A stretch of DNA of 64,000 nt, taken from Pseudomonadota bacterium. GTDB lineage: Bacteria > Pseudomonadota > Alphaproteobacteria > Puniceispirillales > Marisalimonadaceae. Every line of letters starts with the position of its first letter. Positions within the stretch are counted from its first letter, which is position 1. Under the pieces are notes generated by a model. It ran no database searches. It was given only the letters and a program-made list of their open reading frames with translations, and had not been told where the DNA came from. Of the stretch, positions 42,687-52,508 are shown one piece after another. Location: the NCBI GenBank assembly GCA_028382005.1, contig JAOESH010000005.1:17418-81417 (forward strand). The letters are read 5' to 3'. The position numbers were made by a program, and so were the translations under genes.

Positions 42687-44510
42687 ATGTCAACACCTCT
42701 AATCACAACACAAAATTTAAAATTTTCGCAGTCAAATAAAACACTTATAAAAGATGCTGAATTTTCTATTCATAAATATGATCGCATAATATTAGTTGGC
42801 ACAAATGGTTGTGGTAAAAGTTCATTTTTAAGAATTTTGAAAGGAATTGATGTCCCTGATCAAGGTAAAATTTGGAAAGCTCCAAATATAAAAATAGATC
42901 TTCTTGAACAAAATCCTCAAATGCCTAAGACAAATAATTTAACTGATTTCATTTCAAAAGGTAATTACCACCCTAACCTTTCCAAAATAAGCTTAATCCT
43001 AGAGCAATTAAGTTTAACTAACATAGACTTAACAAAACAATTATCAGGTGGAGAAATTCGTAAAATTTATCTAGCGCAATCTATATTAAATGAGCCTGAC
43101 ATAATACTTCTTGACGAACCAACTAATCATATAGATTTACCAACAATTGATTGGCTAGAAAAAAAATTATTAGAACTAAACACTACAATGATAATTGTCA
43201 GTCATGACCAAGAATTTCTTAAAAAAATTGGCACTAGAATATTTTGGTTTAATAAAACTCAATTAATTAAACGAGAAGGCACTTACAATAATTTTTTCGA
43301 ATGGACCGAAGAGTTAATTGATATTGAAAAACATAAAATACATAAAATTAAACAAAAAATAAAAAATGAAACAAAATGGTCTGTCGAAGGAATTTCCGGA
43401 AGAAGAAAAAGGAATATGGGACGAGTAAAAGAACTAGAAAAGTTAAATCAAAATTATGAAAATAACAAAATTTCAGATAATAAATCGATTGATATATCCC
43501 TTACCAAAACAAATGATTCGTCTGTCAACATTGCTGAGACTCTTAATGTATCTTTTAAATATGAAAATACCTACGTAAAAAAAAATGTGATTACAGATTT
43601 TAATTATAAAATAAGACGTAATGATAGAATAGGCATTATAGGTGCTAATGGATCTGGTAAAACCACTTTAATAAAAATTTTACAAGGTATTTATAAACCG
43701 ACAAGTGGCAAAGTTAAGATTGGTGAACGTTTAAGCATTAAATACTTTGATCAAAATAAAGAAACAATAAAATTAGACAGTTCACCCTGGAAAACATTAA
43801 CTGAAGATGGTGACCACGTAGAGTTTTTAGGAAAAAAAATACATGTATTATCGTATCTAAAAAAATTTTTATTTGATGAAAAAAAATCATTACAAAATAA
43901 TTCTACTTTATCTGGCGGAGAAAAAGTAAGATTGTTATTAGCTAAATTATTCTTAAATAATCATAACTTTCTTATTTTAGATGAACCCACTAATGATCTA
44001 GATTTTGAAACACTAAAACTTTTAAAGGAAAGTATTAGTAATTATGACGGTACAGTTTTAATTATTAGTCACGATAGATATTTTCTGGACCATACAGTTA
44101 ATAAATTATTAGTTTTTGAAAATGATAACAAAATATTTCAACATGAAGGAAATTTTACAGATTATTTTGAGAAATACGGTTTATATAAATTAATTAAATC
44201 AAATTCAAAAAAAATAAATCAAGTAAAGGCCTCAAAAGAAAACTATATAAAGCCAAATATAATTTCTAAAAAGAAATTAAGTTTCAAAGAAACTCATAAT
44301 TTAAAAACTTTGCCAGACAAAATAGAAATTTTAGAAATAAAACTTAAACAATTAGAAAATCTATTAAACAAAAATGATCTTTACCGTAATGATAAAACTA
44401 CTTTTGACAAAACAATTGTTGAAATAACAGATGTCAAAAAAAATCTATCAATAGCTGAAGATGAATTATTAGAATTACAAATATTAAATGATGAAATTAA
44501 TCCTCAATGA
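42687..44510 (+). CDS. ABC-F family ATP-binding protein (Uup-like)
   Basis: 607 aa; two Walker A (GTNGCGKSS, GANGSGKTT), two signature motifs (LSGGEIRKI, LSGGEKVRL), no TM segments, C-terminal coiled-coil. Confidence 0.9.
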   Translation: MSTPLITTQNLKFSQSNKTLIKDAEFSIHKYDRIILVGTNGCGKSSFLRILKGIDVPDQGKIWKAPNIKIDLLEQNPQMPKTNNLTDFISKGNYHPNLSKISLILEQLSLTNIDLTKQLSGGEIRKIYLAQSILNEPDIILLDEPTNHIDLPTIDWLEKKLLELNTTMIIVSHDQEFLKKIGTRIFWFNKTQLIKREGTYNNFFEWTEELIDIEKHKIHKIKQKIKNETKWSVEGISGRRKRNMGRVKELEKLNQNYENNKISDNKSIDISLTKTNDSSVNIAETLNVSFKYENTYVKKNVITDFNYKIRRNDRIGIIGANGSGKTTLIKILQGIYKPTSGKVKIGERLSIKYFDQNKETIKLDSSPWKTLTEDGDHVEFLGKKIHVLSYLKKFLFDEKKSLQNNSTLSGGEKVRLLLAKLFLNNHNFLILDEPTNDLDFETLKLLKESISNYDGTVLIISHDRYFLDHTVNKLLVFENDNKIFQHEGNFTDYFEKYGLYKLIKSNSKKINQVKASKENYIKPNIISKKKLSFKETHNLKTLPDKIEILEIKLKQLENLLNKNDLYRNDKTTFDKTIVEITDVKKNLSIAEDELLELQILNDEINPQ

Positions 44511-44564
44511 CTATTTAATTATAATAATTTGTTGACCAAATACATAAAAATTATATTTTTGTAC

Positions 44565-44905
44565 TGTCAGAGAGTGAGTAGTCGCTTTTTTAAAGAGGAA
44601 AGTCCGGGCTCTATAGAAAGAAGGTGCTGGATAACTTCCAGCAGGGGCAACCCTAGGGAGAGTGCCACAGAAAATATACCGCCGTTTTGGTAAGGGTGAA
44701 ATGGTGCGGTAAGAGCGCACCGCATTTCTAGTAATAGAAATGGCATGGTAAACCCCGCCTAGAGCAAGACCAAATAGGAGAAACGCATTTTGTCTTTCTA
44801 CAAAGTTTCTCGGGTAGGTCGCTAGAAAAATTTGGTAACAAATTTTCAAGATGAATGACTACAGTCAAAATTTTGATACAAAACCCGGCTTACAGCTCTC
44901 TGACA
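44565..44905 (+). ncRNA. rnpB: RNase P RNA, bacterial class A
   Basis: AGAGGAAAGTCCGGGCTC (P4 5' / CR-I), CAGGGGCAACCCTAGGGAGAGTGCCACAGAAA, GTAAACCCCGCCTAGAGCAAGACCAAATAGG, terminal P1 pairing TGTCAGAGAG / CTCTCTGACA. Confidence 0.95.
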
Positions 44906-44957
44906 ACATTAATTAGTAGTAGAAATTTATTTAAATAACCATAATTTTCATATAATT

Positions 44958-44992
44958 TCCCATTGACTCCCATAAATTCCCATGGTATCCCA
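44958..44992. promoter_or_regulatory. Putative MraZ operator: four TCCCA (TGGGA on minus strand) repeats at exact 10-bp period
   Basis: TCCCA at 44958, 44968, 44978 and 44988; 109 nt upstream of mraZ start. A TATAAT hexamer lies at 44951-44956. Confidence 0.75.
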
Positions 44993-45100
44993 TAAAGCTA
45001 TTAGTTTAACTATTTTAGGCATGAAATTTAACTTTTATTTAACTTTACGTTTAGATTCTACACATGTTTTTTACTTTTAACTAAGGGTCTTGCAAATTAA

Positions 45101-45550
45101 ATGTTTTTATCAACTTCACATAATAAGATTGATTTAAAATCTAGAGTGTCTATTCCGGCTTCCTTTCGACTTAATCTTGAAAAAAACAATGAGCAATTAA
45201 TATTATTTAAAAGCCTTCAGTTCAAATGTATTGAAGGTACTACATATAGTCGAATGCAAATGTATATTAACTCGATAGACGAACTAGATGCTCTTTCTGA
45301 TGAAGCATTCGTTCTAAGAATGATGATGGCAGATTCTTTTGAAATGAAATTTGATACAGGTGGAAGAGTTGTTATTCCAGAAATTCTAATGAACTTTTCT
45401 AAGTTAACAGATAAAGCTGTTTTTATGGGAATAGGTGAATCTTTTTATATTTGGTCTCCAAATGAGTATGAAAATCAATACTCAAAATCTCAAAAAATAC
45501 TCAAAGAAAAAGGACCACCAAAATTAATATTAAAAAAGAAAAGCGATTAA
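45101..45550 (+). CDS. mraZ: Division/cell wall cluster transcriptional regulator MraZ
   Basis: 149 aa; HNKIDLKSRVSIPASFR, FDTGGRVVIPEILMNF. Confidence 0.92.
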   Translation: MFLSTSHNKIDLKSRVSIPASFRLNLEKNNEQLILFKSLQFKCIEGTTYSRMQMYINSIDELDALSDEAFVLRMMMADSFEMKFDTGGRVVIPEILMNFSKLTDKAVFMGIGESFYIWSPNEYENQYSKSQKILKEKGPPKLILKKKSD

Positions 45551-45559
45551 AAGAAAATT

Positions 45560-46516
45560 GTGATGATTAATAAAACAACACATATACCTGTATTATTAGA
45601 CGAAACAATAAAAGCTTTGTCTATTAAAAATGAAGAGTTTTACATAGATGCAACTTTTGGTGTAGGCGGTTACTCTAAAGCTATACTTGAAGCAAAAAAA
45701 TGTAAGGTTTTAGGTGTGGATCGAGATCCTGAGGCTGCCCCTATTGCCGAGACTATAAAAATAGAGTTTAATAATAGATTTTTTTTTCAAAATGCTAAAT
45801 TTTCTCAAATTGAAGAACTTTTAGAACCTTTAAAAATTAAAAAGGTGGCTGGTATTGTATTTGATTTGGGTGTTTCAAGCCCTCAAATTGATCAAATACA
45901 TAGAGGATTTTCTTTTAAATTGGATGGTCCTCTTGATATGAGAATGTCCAAAGAAGGCCCAACAGCTGAAGAATTTATAAATAAAGTTGAAGAAAATACT
46001 CTTGCAAACATAATATTTGAACTAGGTGATGAAGTTTTTTCTAGGCGAATTGCAAAAAATATAATCTCAGAAAGAGCAATTAACAGCATTACTAAAACTG
46101 GTCAATTAGCTTCAATTGTAAGAAAAGCCATACCATCTGCTAAACATAAAATTGATCCCGCTACTAAAACATTTCAAGCAATAAGGATATACCTGAACGA
46201 TGAAATATCTGAGTTAGAAAAGGGATTAATTGCCGCAGAAAAAATATTACAACCTAATGGAATTTTAGCTGTAGTTTCTTTTCATTCAATAGAAGATAGA
46301 ATAATAAAGAATTTTTTTTTAAAGTGTTCACAAGATAAAAATTTATCAAGACACATACCTGAGATTCCATCAAAACAACATAGTTTAAAAATATTAACTA
46401 AAAAACCAATTTTGCCCTCAGCAATTGAAATTAAATATAACAAAAGGTCAAGATCAGCTAAATTACGAGTTGCGGAAAGAACAATATTTCCATCACAATT
46501 TGGAGATGTTGCATGA
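45560..46516 (+). CDS. rsmH: 16S rRNA (cytosine(1402)-N(4))-methyltransferase RsmH
   Basis: 318 aa; HIPVLLDETIKAL, DATFGVGGYSKAIL, GIVFDLGVSSPQID, VVSFHSIEDRIIK. Confidence 0.96.
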   Translation: MMINKTTHIPVLLDETIKALSIKNEEFYIDATFGVGGYSKAILEAKKCKVLGVDRDPEAAPIAETIKIEFNNRFFFQNAKFSQIEELLEPLKIKKVAGIVFDLGVSSPQIDQIHRGFSFKLDGPLDMRMSKEGPTAEEFINKVEENTLANIIFELGDEVFSRRIAKNIISERAINSITKTGQLASIVRKAIPSAKHKIDPATKTFQAIRIYLNDEISELEKGLIAAEKILQPNGILAVVSFHSIEDRIIKNFFLKCSQDKNLSRHIPEIPSKQHSLKILTKKPILPSAIEIKYNKRSRSAKLRVAERTIFPSQFGDVA

Positions 46517-46815
46517 TAAAATACCCTTCATTTCTGTCTATTTTTGTAATAATTTTTATAGCTATTTCATTATATCAGATAAAGTATTTTATTACTAAAA
46601 AGGAGATAGAGTTAGCTAAAATAAATAAGAAAATAAAAAACACCCAACTAGATTTATATATTTTAAAAGCTGAATTGAGCTATTTAAAAAGACCCGATAG
46701 ATTGGAGAAAATAGCCAAAAATAAGTTGAAAATGACAGAAGTCCTTCCAATAGATATTTGGAATTTAAGAGATTTAGTTGATGCAACAAAATCTTTAAAT
46801 GAAAGTGGATTGTGA
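46513..46815 (+). CDS. FtsL-like cell division protein
   Basis: 100 aa, N-terminal TM then coiled-coil (LAKINKKIKNTQLDLYILKAELSYLKRPDRLEKIAKNKL); position between rsmH and ftsI. Confidence 0.8.
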   Translation: MIKYPSFLSIFVIIFIAISLYQIKYFITKKEIELAKINKKIKNTQLDLYILKAELSYLKRPDRLEKIAKNKLKMTEVLPIDIWNLRDLVDATKSLNESGL

Positions 46816-48500
46816 TGCAATTTTTAAACTTTCACAACAATACCTTTTCAAAAAATAATAGCTTTAAAACTAGAAGACTTAAATTATTAATTTGTAGCTC
46901 ATTGTTAGTTTCTGCTTTTACTACAATTGGCTACAGAACAGTATCGTTAGCTAGTATAGACAATAACAAGACAACTCAAATTTCTATAAAACATATAAAC
47001 TCCAAAAATTTAGAACATACTTTAAGAGGCAATATATTTGATAGAAATAATAATTTACTAGCAACAACTGTTAACGTTTCAAGCTTAAATATAAATCCGC
47101 AAGAAGTATTAAACATAAATGAAACTATATTTAAATTAAAAAAAGTATTCCCAGAATTAAATAGAGAAAAATTATTACAAAAACTAAATTCTAATAAAAA
47201 ACATGTGAACTTATTAAGAGAAATTTCTCCCAAAGATCATGTTTCTTTACTAAAATTAGGGATTGAAGCACTTAAAATTGAAAATAGTAACAAACGTATT
47301 TACCCAAATCATACCTTAGCATCACACGTATTAGGCAGCACCGATATTGACGGCAAAGGTATTGCTGGCATAGAAAAATCGTTTAATAAAAAATTAAATG
47401 ATGGCCATGATATTTCTATAACAATACATAGTGGTATTCAGCATATTACAAAAACATTATTATCAGAGCAAATCAAAAAATTTAAAGCTGAAGGTGGCGC
47501 TGGAATTGTAATGGATGCAAAAAATGGAGAAATATATGCTTTGGTATCTCTCCCTGACTATAATGCAAATAATTATAATAAAACATTAGATAAAAAATTA
47601 TTTAACAAAGCAACTAAAGGCACCTATGAACTAGGATCTACTCTAAAGTTAATTACAGCTGCTGTTGCTTTAGAAAGTGATTTAATAAATGAAAATGAAG
47701 TTTTTGATGTTTCAAGCCCCCTCAGAATTTCGTCAAAAACCATAAGTGATTATCACCCCTTAAATTACTCAATTAATATACCAGAAGTTGTTGTGCATTC
47801 CAGCAATATAGGTTCTGCAAAAATTGCTGAAAAGTTTGGGCCATCTACACAATTAAAATATTTAAAATATTTAGGATTAATGAATAAACTTTCACTAGAG
47901 TTACCTGAACTTGGGAGACCTCAGGTACGTACTGATAAAAAATTATTGACAACCATGACAATTTCTTATGGACATGGAATTGCTATAACACCAACTCATC
48001 TTGCTTCTGCAACTGCAACAATAGTTAATGATGGAATAAAAGTAGACCCTACGTTATTGATTTCTAAATCATCCAAAATAAATAATCGTATTTTCTCAAA
48101 TAAGACATCTGAAACAATGAGAAGTATAATGAGATTAGTTGTAAGCAATAAGAATGGAACAGCAAAACAAGCTGAGGCATCAGGTTACTTGGTTGGTGGG
48201 AAAACAGGAACTGCTGAAAAAGTAAATCCAGAAGGTGGGTATTATAAAAAACAAAATATAGTAGCACTTACTTCAGCTTTTCCTATGAATAACCCAAAAT
48301 TTATTATCACAGTAATGATAGATAACCCAAAAGGAAAAAGAAGGACTGCCGGATGGGTTGTTGCTCCAGTGGTAAATAAAATAGTAACTAGAATAGCTCC
48401 AATTTTAAGCATCAAACCTCAAAATAAGAGCTCTATAAATTTCTCTAAAAACCTTCTTAAATATAAAATAAGAGGTAAAGATAAGGGAGCTAATTTATAA
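46812..48500 (+). CDS. ftsI: Peptidoglycan transpeptidase FtsI (PBP3)
   Basis: 562 aa; LRGNIFDRNNNLLATT, STLKLITA (SxxK), SSNIGSAK (SxN), GGKTGTAEK (KTG). Confidence 0.95.
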   Translation: MMQFLNFHNNTFSKNNSFKTRRLKLLICSSLLVSAFTTIGYRTVSLASIDNNKTTQISIKHINSKNLEHTLRGNIFDRNNNLLATTVNVSSLNINPQEVLNINETIFKLKKVFPELNREKLLQKLNSNKKHVNLLREISPKDHVSLLKLGIEALKIENSNKRIYPNHTLASHVLGSTDIDGKGIAGIEKSFNKKLNDGHDISITIHSGIQHITKTLLSEQIKKFKAEGGAGIVMDAKNGEIYALVSLPDYNANNYNKTLDKKLFNKATKGTYELGSTLKLITAAVALESDLINENEVFDVSSPLRISSKTISDYHPLNYSINIPEVVVHSSNIGSAKIAEKFGPSTQLKYLKYLGLMNKLSLELPELGRPQVRTDKKLLTTMTISYGHGIAITPTHLASATATIVNDGIKVDPTLLISKSSKINNRIFSNKTSETMRSIMRLVVSNKNGTAKQAEASGYLVGGKTGTAEKVNPEGGYYKKQNIVALTSAFPMNNPKFIITVMIDNPKGKRRTAGWVVAPVVNKIVTRIAPILSIKPQNKSSINFSKNLLKYKIRGKDKGANL

Positions 48501-48501
48501 A

Positions 48502-50010
48502 ATGGTAGTGTTAAAAAATTTAATTTCAAAAAATCAAATTTTAAAAGATACATTTAAAAATTTCAGTTCTGAAAAGATGAATTATTTTGTTAATGGAATA
48601 TCCTCAAATAGCAAGGAAATAAAAAAAGGTTATATTTTTGTTGCTTTAAAGGGTCAAAAATTTGATGGAACAGATTTTATTGCAGAAGCTGAAAAAAATG
48701 GAGCATTAATAATATTAGCGGAGAGTTTTGATAAAGAAAATGTAATCTCCTTAACAAAAGGAACTTCTAGAAAGGTTTATTCTTTATTACTTTCTTGTTT
48801 TCATGAGAAGCAACCAAAACAAATAGTGGGAGTGACTGGCACCAACGGTAAGACTTCGGTGGTTGAATTTTGTCGTCAAATTTGGGAGCAAGCAAGCTGG
48901 AAAGCTGCTTCAATGGGAACACTTGGAACTAAAATTGGGACAATTAGTGAAAAATATAATCTATTAACGTCAACAGAAAATCTAACTACATATGATCCAG
49001 CGGATTTATATGAACAACTACATTACTTGGCAAGCAAACAAGTTTCACATTTAGCAATTGAGGCATCGTCACATGGCATTGATCAATGTCGACTAGATGG
49101 AATTAAATTTTCTGGGGCTGTGTTTACTAACTTATCACATGACCATCTTGATTATCACAAAAACATCAAAAGTTATTACTCTTCCAAAAAGAGATTATTC
49201 ACACATCTTTTAAATAAAAATTCTTCAATAGCAATAAACATAGATGATAATTATGGATTAAAACTATATCAAGAGTTAAAAAAATATAACTATTTAATTT
49301 TAACCTTTGGGAAAAAGGAAGAAGCAGATATTCAAATTGTTTCCACAAATACTAATAGTAAATCTATTGATCTAATAATAAAATTCCATAATAAAACATT
49401 TCAAACAACCATTGGTATGATTGGCCAGTTTCAAGTTTATAATATAATTGCTTCGGCTACAATTTGCATAGCATTAGGAATGGATCCTAATTTTGTTTTC
49501 AATTCTCTAAGCTATTTAAAACCAGCTCGTGGTAGGATGGAGATTGTTTCAGATAGTGAAAACAAATCATTAGTTATAATTGATTATGCACATACGCCAG
49601 AGGCTTTGTCGTCAGTTCTGTCTTCTCTTCGACATGATGCAAAAGGAAAAATAATAACACTTTTCGGATGTGGCGGAGATAGAGATATCGAAAAAAGGGC
49701 ATTAATGGGAAAAATTGCTATTAATAATTCAGATTTAGTTATTATTACAGACGATAATCCAAGAGAAGAACTCCCATCAAAGATAAGACAAGATATTTTG
49801 CAAGGTTGTCCAAATGCAATTGAAATTGCTGATAGAAATAGTGCCATTAAATTTGGAATCTCTAAGTTGCAAGATAATGATTTATTACTTATTGCAGGTA
49901 AAGGCCATGAATCAACTCAGACAATAGGTACAGAAAGCCTTCCATTTGATGATTATACAGCTTCCAAAGAGGCCATAAAAAATATTAAAAAGAATGGAAT
50001 ATTAAATTGA
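48502..50010 (+). CDS. murE: UDP-N-acetylmuramoyl-tripeptide synthetase MurE
   Basis: 502 aa; GVTGTNGKTSV, DYAHTPEAL, ITDDNPREE (DNPR meso-Dap motif). Confidence 0.95.
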   Translation: MVVLKNLISKNQILKDTFKNFSSEKMNYFVNGISSNSKEIKKGYIFVALKGQKFDGTDFIAEAEKNGALIILAESFDKENVISLTKGTSRKVYSLLLSCFHEKQPKQIVGVTGTNGKTSVVEFCRQIWEQASWKAASMGTLGTKIGTISEKYNLLTSTENLTTYDPADLYEQLHYLASKQVSHLAIEASSHGIDQCRLDGIKFSGAVFTNLSHDHLDYHKNIKSYYSSKKRLFTHLLNKNSSIAINIDDNYGLKLYQELKKYNYLILTFGKKEEADIQIVSTNTNSKSIDLIIKFHNKTFQTTIGMIGQFQVYNIIASATICIALGMDPNFVFNSLSYLKPARGRMEIVSDSENKSLVIIDYAHTPEALSSVLSSLRHDAKGKIITLFGCGGDRDIEKRALMGKIAINNSDLVIITDDNPREELPSKIRQDILQGCPNAIEIADRNSAIKFGISKLQDNDLLLIAGKGHESTQTIGTESLPFDDYTASKEAIKNIKKNGILN

Positions 50011-51425
50011 AAGCCTTATGGACAAAAAAAGATTTAATAGCAGCTACTAATGCTACAGATCCATCTTTAAACTTTCTTAATAAAATTAATGGTATTTCTG
50101 GCGTTAGTATTGATGACCGAACTCTTCAGCCAGGTGATTTGTTTATTGCTTTCAAAGGAGATAAATTTGATGGACATGACTTTGTACAATCAGCAATTAC
50201 AAAAGGTGCGGGTGGAATAATTGTTTCAGACCTTAAATTAGCAAAAAAATATAAAGGATTACTAGTTAATAATACAAATAAAGCTTTAATAAATATCGCA
50301 AAATTCAGTAGGAATAGATTCAAAGGAACAATAATTGCTTTAACAGGAAGTAGTGGAAAAACAAGTACTAAGCACTTGTTATCTTGTTCTTTAAAAGGAT
50401 ACGGGAAAACTCATTCTACCAAAGAAAACAATAATAATATTGTTGGCCTTTCATTGACATTGTCAAGATTAGATCCTGATTGTAAATACTGTGTTTTAGA
50501 ATTAGGTATCAATAATGTCGGTGAAATGGAAGAACTTACAAAATTAGCTTTGCCTAATATTGCTTTAATTACAAATGTAACAAACTCTCACATTCAAAAT
50601 TTTAAAAATGAAGAGGAAATTGCATGCGCAAAGAGTAAAATATTTTTAGGGTTAAAGAAAAATGGCATAGTAATTCTAAATTCAGATAATTTTTGGAGTG
50701 ACTTTCTAATAAAAGAAGCAAAAAAATTAAACTTAAATATTCATTTATATGGTTATTGTAAAAATTCACATACCAATATCAAAAAAATTATACAACAAAA
50801 AGAAGGGGCAACAATCTGTTTTGATGAGACAAAAGATTGGCATCTAAATTATCTGAATATTACACAAGCTTTAAATGCAGTTGCAACTGTTGCCGTAATA
50901 AAAGAGCTAAAGTTAGATTTAACAAATACTCTTAAAACTATTAGCAATATCAGACCTTTACCAGGTAGGGGGGACAAAATAATAATTAATTTTAAATACA
51001 ACAAAAAAACTTTTATTATTGACGATAGTTATAATGCTAATCCTGACTCAATGACAGCTGCTCTTAATAACTTTCAAAATATGAGGAATAACAATAAAAA
51101 TTATGAAAGTGTACTCATTATTGGAGATATGTTAGAGTTAGGAGAAAGCTCCAAGGAGTTACATTTAAAACTTATTCCAATAATTAAAAAGATAAAACCA
51201 AACACGTTAATAACTCTTGGTTTCTATACTGCCAACATATGTAAAGAGCTATGTTCAAGTATTAATTGTTATCCTTACACTTCAGTTGATAAACTAATAA
51301 CAGATATAAAAAAGTATCTTAAACCTTCACAACTTATTCTTATAAAAGGATCTAATGGAACAGGTCTTTGGAAATTGGTGCCATTTTTAAAAAGAAACAT
51401 TCAGGAGGGATCCAATGCTGCCTGA
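50007..51425 (+). CDS. murF: UDP-N-acetylmuramoyl-tripeptide-D-alanyl-D-alanine ligase MurF (TTG start)
   Basis: 472 aa; GSSGKTSTK, IIDDSYNANPDSM, LIIGDMLELGE. Confidence 0.94.
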   Translation: MKALWTKKDLIAATNATDPSLNFLNKINGISGVSIDDRTLQPGDLFIAFKGDKFDGHDFVQSAITKGAGGIIVSDLKLAKKYKGLLVNNTNKALINIAKFSRNRFKGTIIALTGSSGKTSTKHLLSCSLKGYGKTHSTKENNNNIVGLSLTLSRLDPDCKYCVLELGINNVGEMEELTKLALPNIALITNVTNSHIQNFKNEEEIACAKSKIFLGLKKNGIVILNSDNFWSDFLIKEAKKLNLNIHLYGYCKNSHTNIKKIIQQKEGATICFDETKDWHLNYLNITQALNAVATVAVIKELKLDLTNTLKTISNIRPLPGRGDKIIINFKYNKKTFIIDDSYNANPDSMTAALNNFQNMRNNNKNYESVLIIGDMLELGESSKELHLKLIPIIKKIKPNTLITLGFYTANICKELCSSINCYPYTSVDKLITDIKKYLKPSQLILIKGSNGTGLWKLVPFLKRNIQEGSNAA

Positions 51426-52503
51426 TTTTTTACTAAACTTCACTGAATATTTTCAACCATTAAATCTTTTCAAGTATATAACTTTTAGAACAATTGGAGC
51501 ACTTTTAACTGCATTGTTAATCAGTTTCATTTTTGGTGGAAAAATAATTTCTTTACTAAAAAAAATGCAAAAACAAGGCCAACCTATAAGACAAGATGGA
51601 CCAAAAAATCATATAATTTTTAAAACAGGTACCCCAACAATGGGTGGCTTATTGATATTGTTTGCATTCACAACCTCAACTTTATTGTGGGCAAGATTGG
51701 ATAATATTTATATTTGGATACTCCTTTTTGTCGCTATTTCATTCGGGTTTGTTGGTCTTTTAGATGATTGGTTAAAAGTATCTAAAATGAATAGTAATGG
51801 ATTAAAGAGTTATCAAAAAATTATACCTCAAATTTTTATAGCTTTTACAGCAGCATGGCTAATATCAGAAAACTCTCCTTCAGATCTTCATAATTCAATC
51901 TCTATTCCTTTTTTAAAAGAAAGTATTTTGTTTTTAGGGATCTTTTATATTCCTTTTACAATTATTGTTATTGTCGGCTCATCTAATGCAGTCAACCTAA
52001 CTGACGGTCTTGACGGGTTGGCAATTGTTCCTGTAATGATTGCAGCTAGCTCTTTAGCTATTATTGCCTATTTAGCTGGAAATATAAATTTTTCTGATTA
52101 CTTGCAAATTAATTATATTCCCGGCGTAGGTGAAATAGCTGTGTTTTTAGGAGCCATCATAGGAGCTGGATTAGGTTTCTTATGGTTTAATGCACCTCCA
52201 GCAATGGTTTTCATGGGAGATACTGGTTCTTTGTCACTTGGGGGAGTTATTGGGGTGACTGCTTCAGCTTCAAGACATGAATTAGTATTAATAATAATTG
52301 GAGGAGTTTTTGTCTTAGAGGCAATATCAGTTATTGTCCAAATTTTATCTTTCAAACTTACTGGTAAAAGAATATTTCGAATGGCACCACTGCATCACCA
52401 TTTTGAGCAAAAAGGATGGGCTGAATCAACAATAGTGATTAGGTTTTGGATAATAGCAGTAGTGCTGGCTTTAATTGGCTTGTCGACACTTAAACTTAGG
52501 TAA
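51415..52503 (+). CDS. mraY: Phospho-N-acetylmuramoyl-pentapeptide transferase MraY
   Basis: 362 aa, polytopic; GTPTMGG, NLTDGLDGLAI, MGDTGSLSLGG, MAPLHHHFE. Confidence 0.97.
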   Translation: MLPDFLLNFTEYFQPLNLFKYITFRTIGALLTALLISFIFGGKIISLLKKMQKQGQPIRQDGPKNHIIFKTGTPTMGGLLILFAFTTSTLLWARLDNIYIWILLFVAISFGFVGLLDDWLKVSKMNSNGLKSYQKIIPQIFIAFTAAWLISENSPSDLHNSISIPFLKESILFLGIFYIPFTIIVIVGSSNAVNLTDGLDGLAIVPVMIAASSLAIIAYLAGNINFSDYLQINYIPGVGEIAVFLGAIIGAGLGFLWFNAPPAMVFMGDTGSLSLGGVIGVTASASRHELVLIIIGGVFVLEAISVIVQILSFKLTGKRIFRMAPLHHHFEQKGWAESTIVIRFWIIAVVLALIGLSTLKLR

Positions 52504-52508
52504 TTAAA

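Noticed and set aside
44511-44849. 112-aa minus-strand ORF in the provided track
   Set aside because: Lies antisense to rnpB; explained by the structured RNA gene, with no protein family resemblance.
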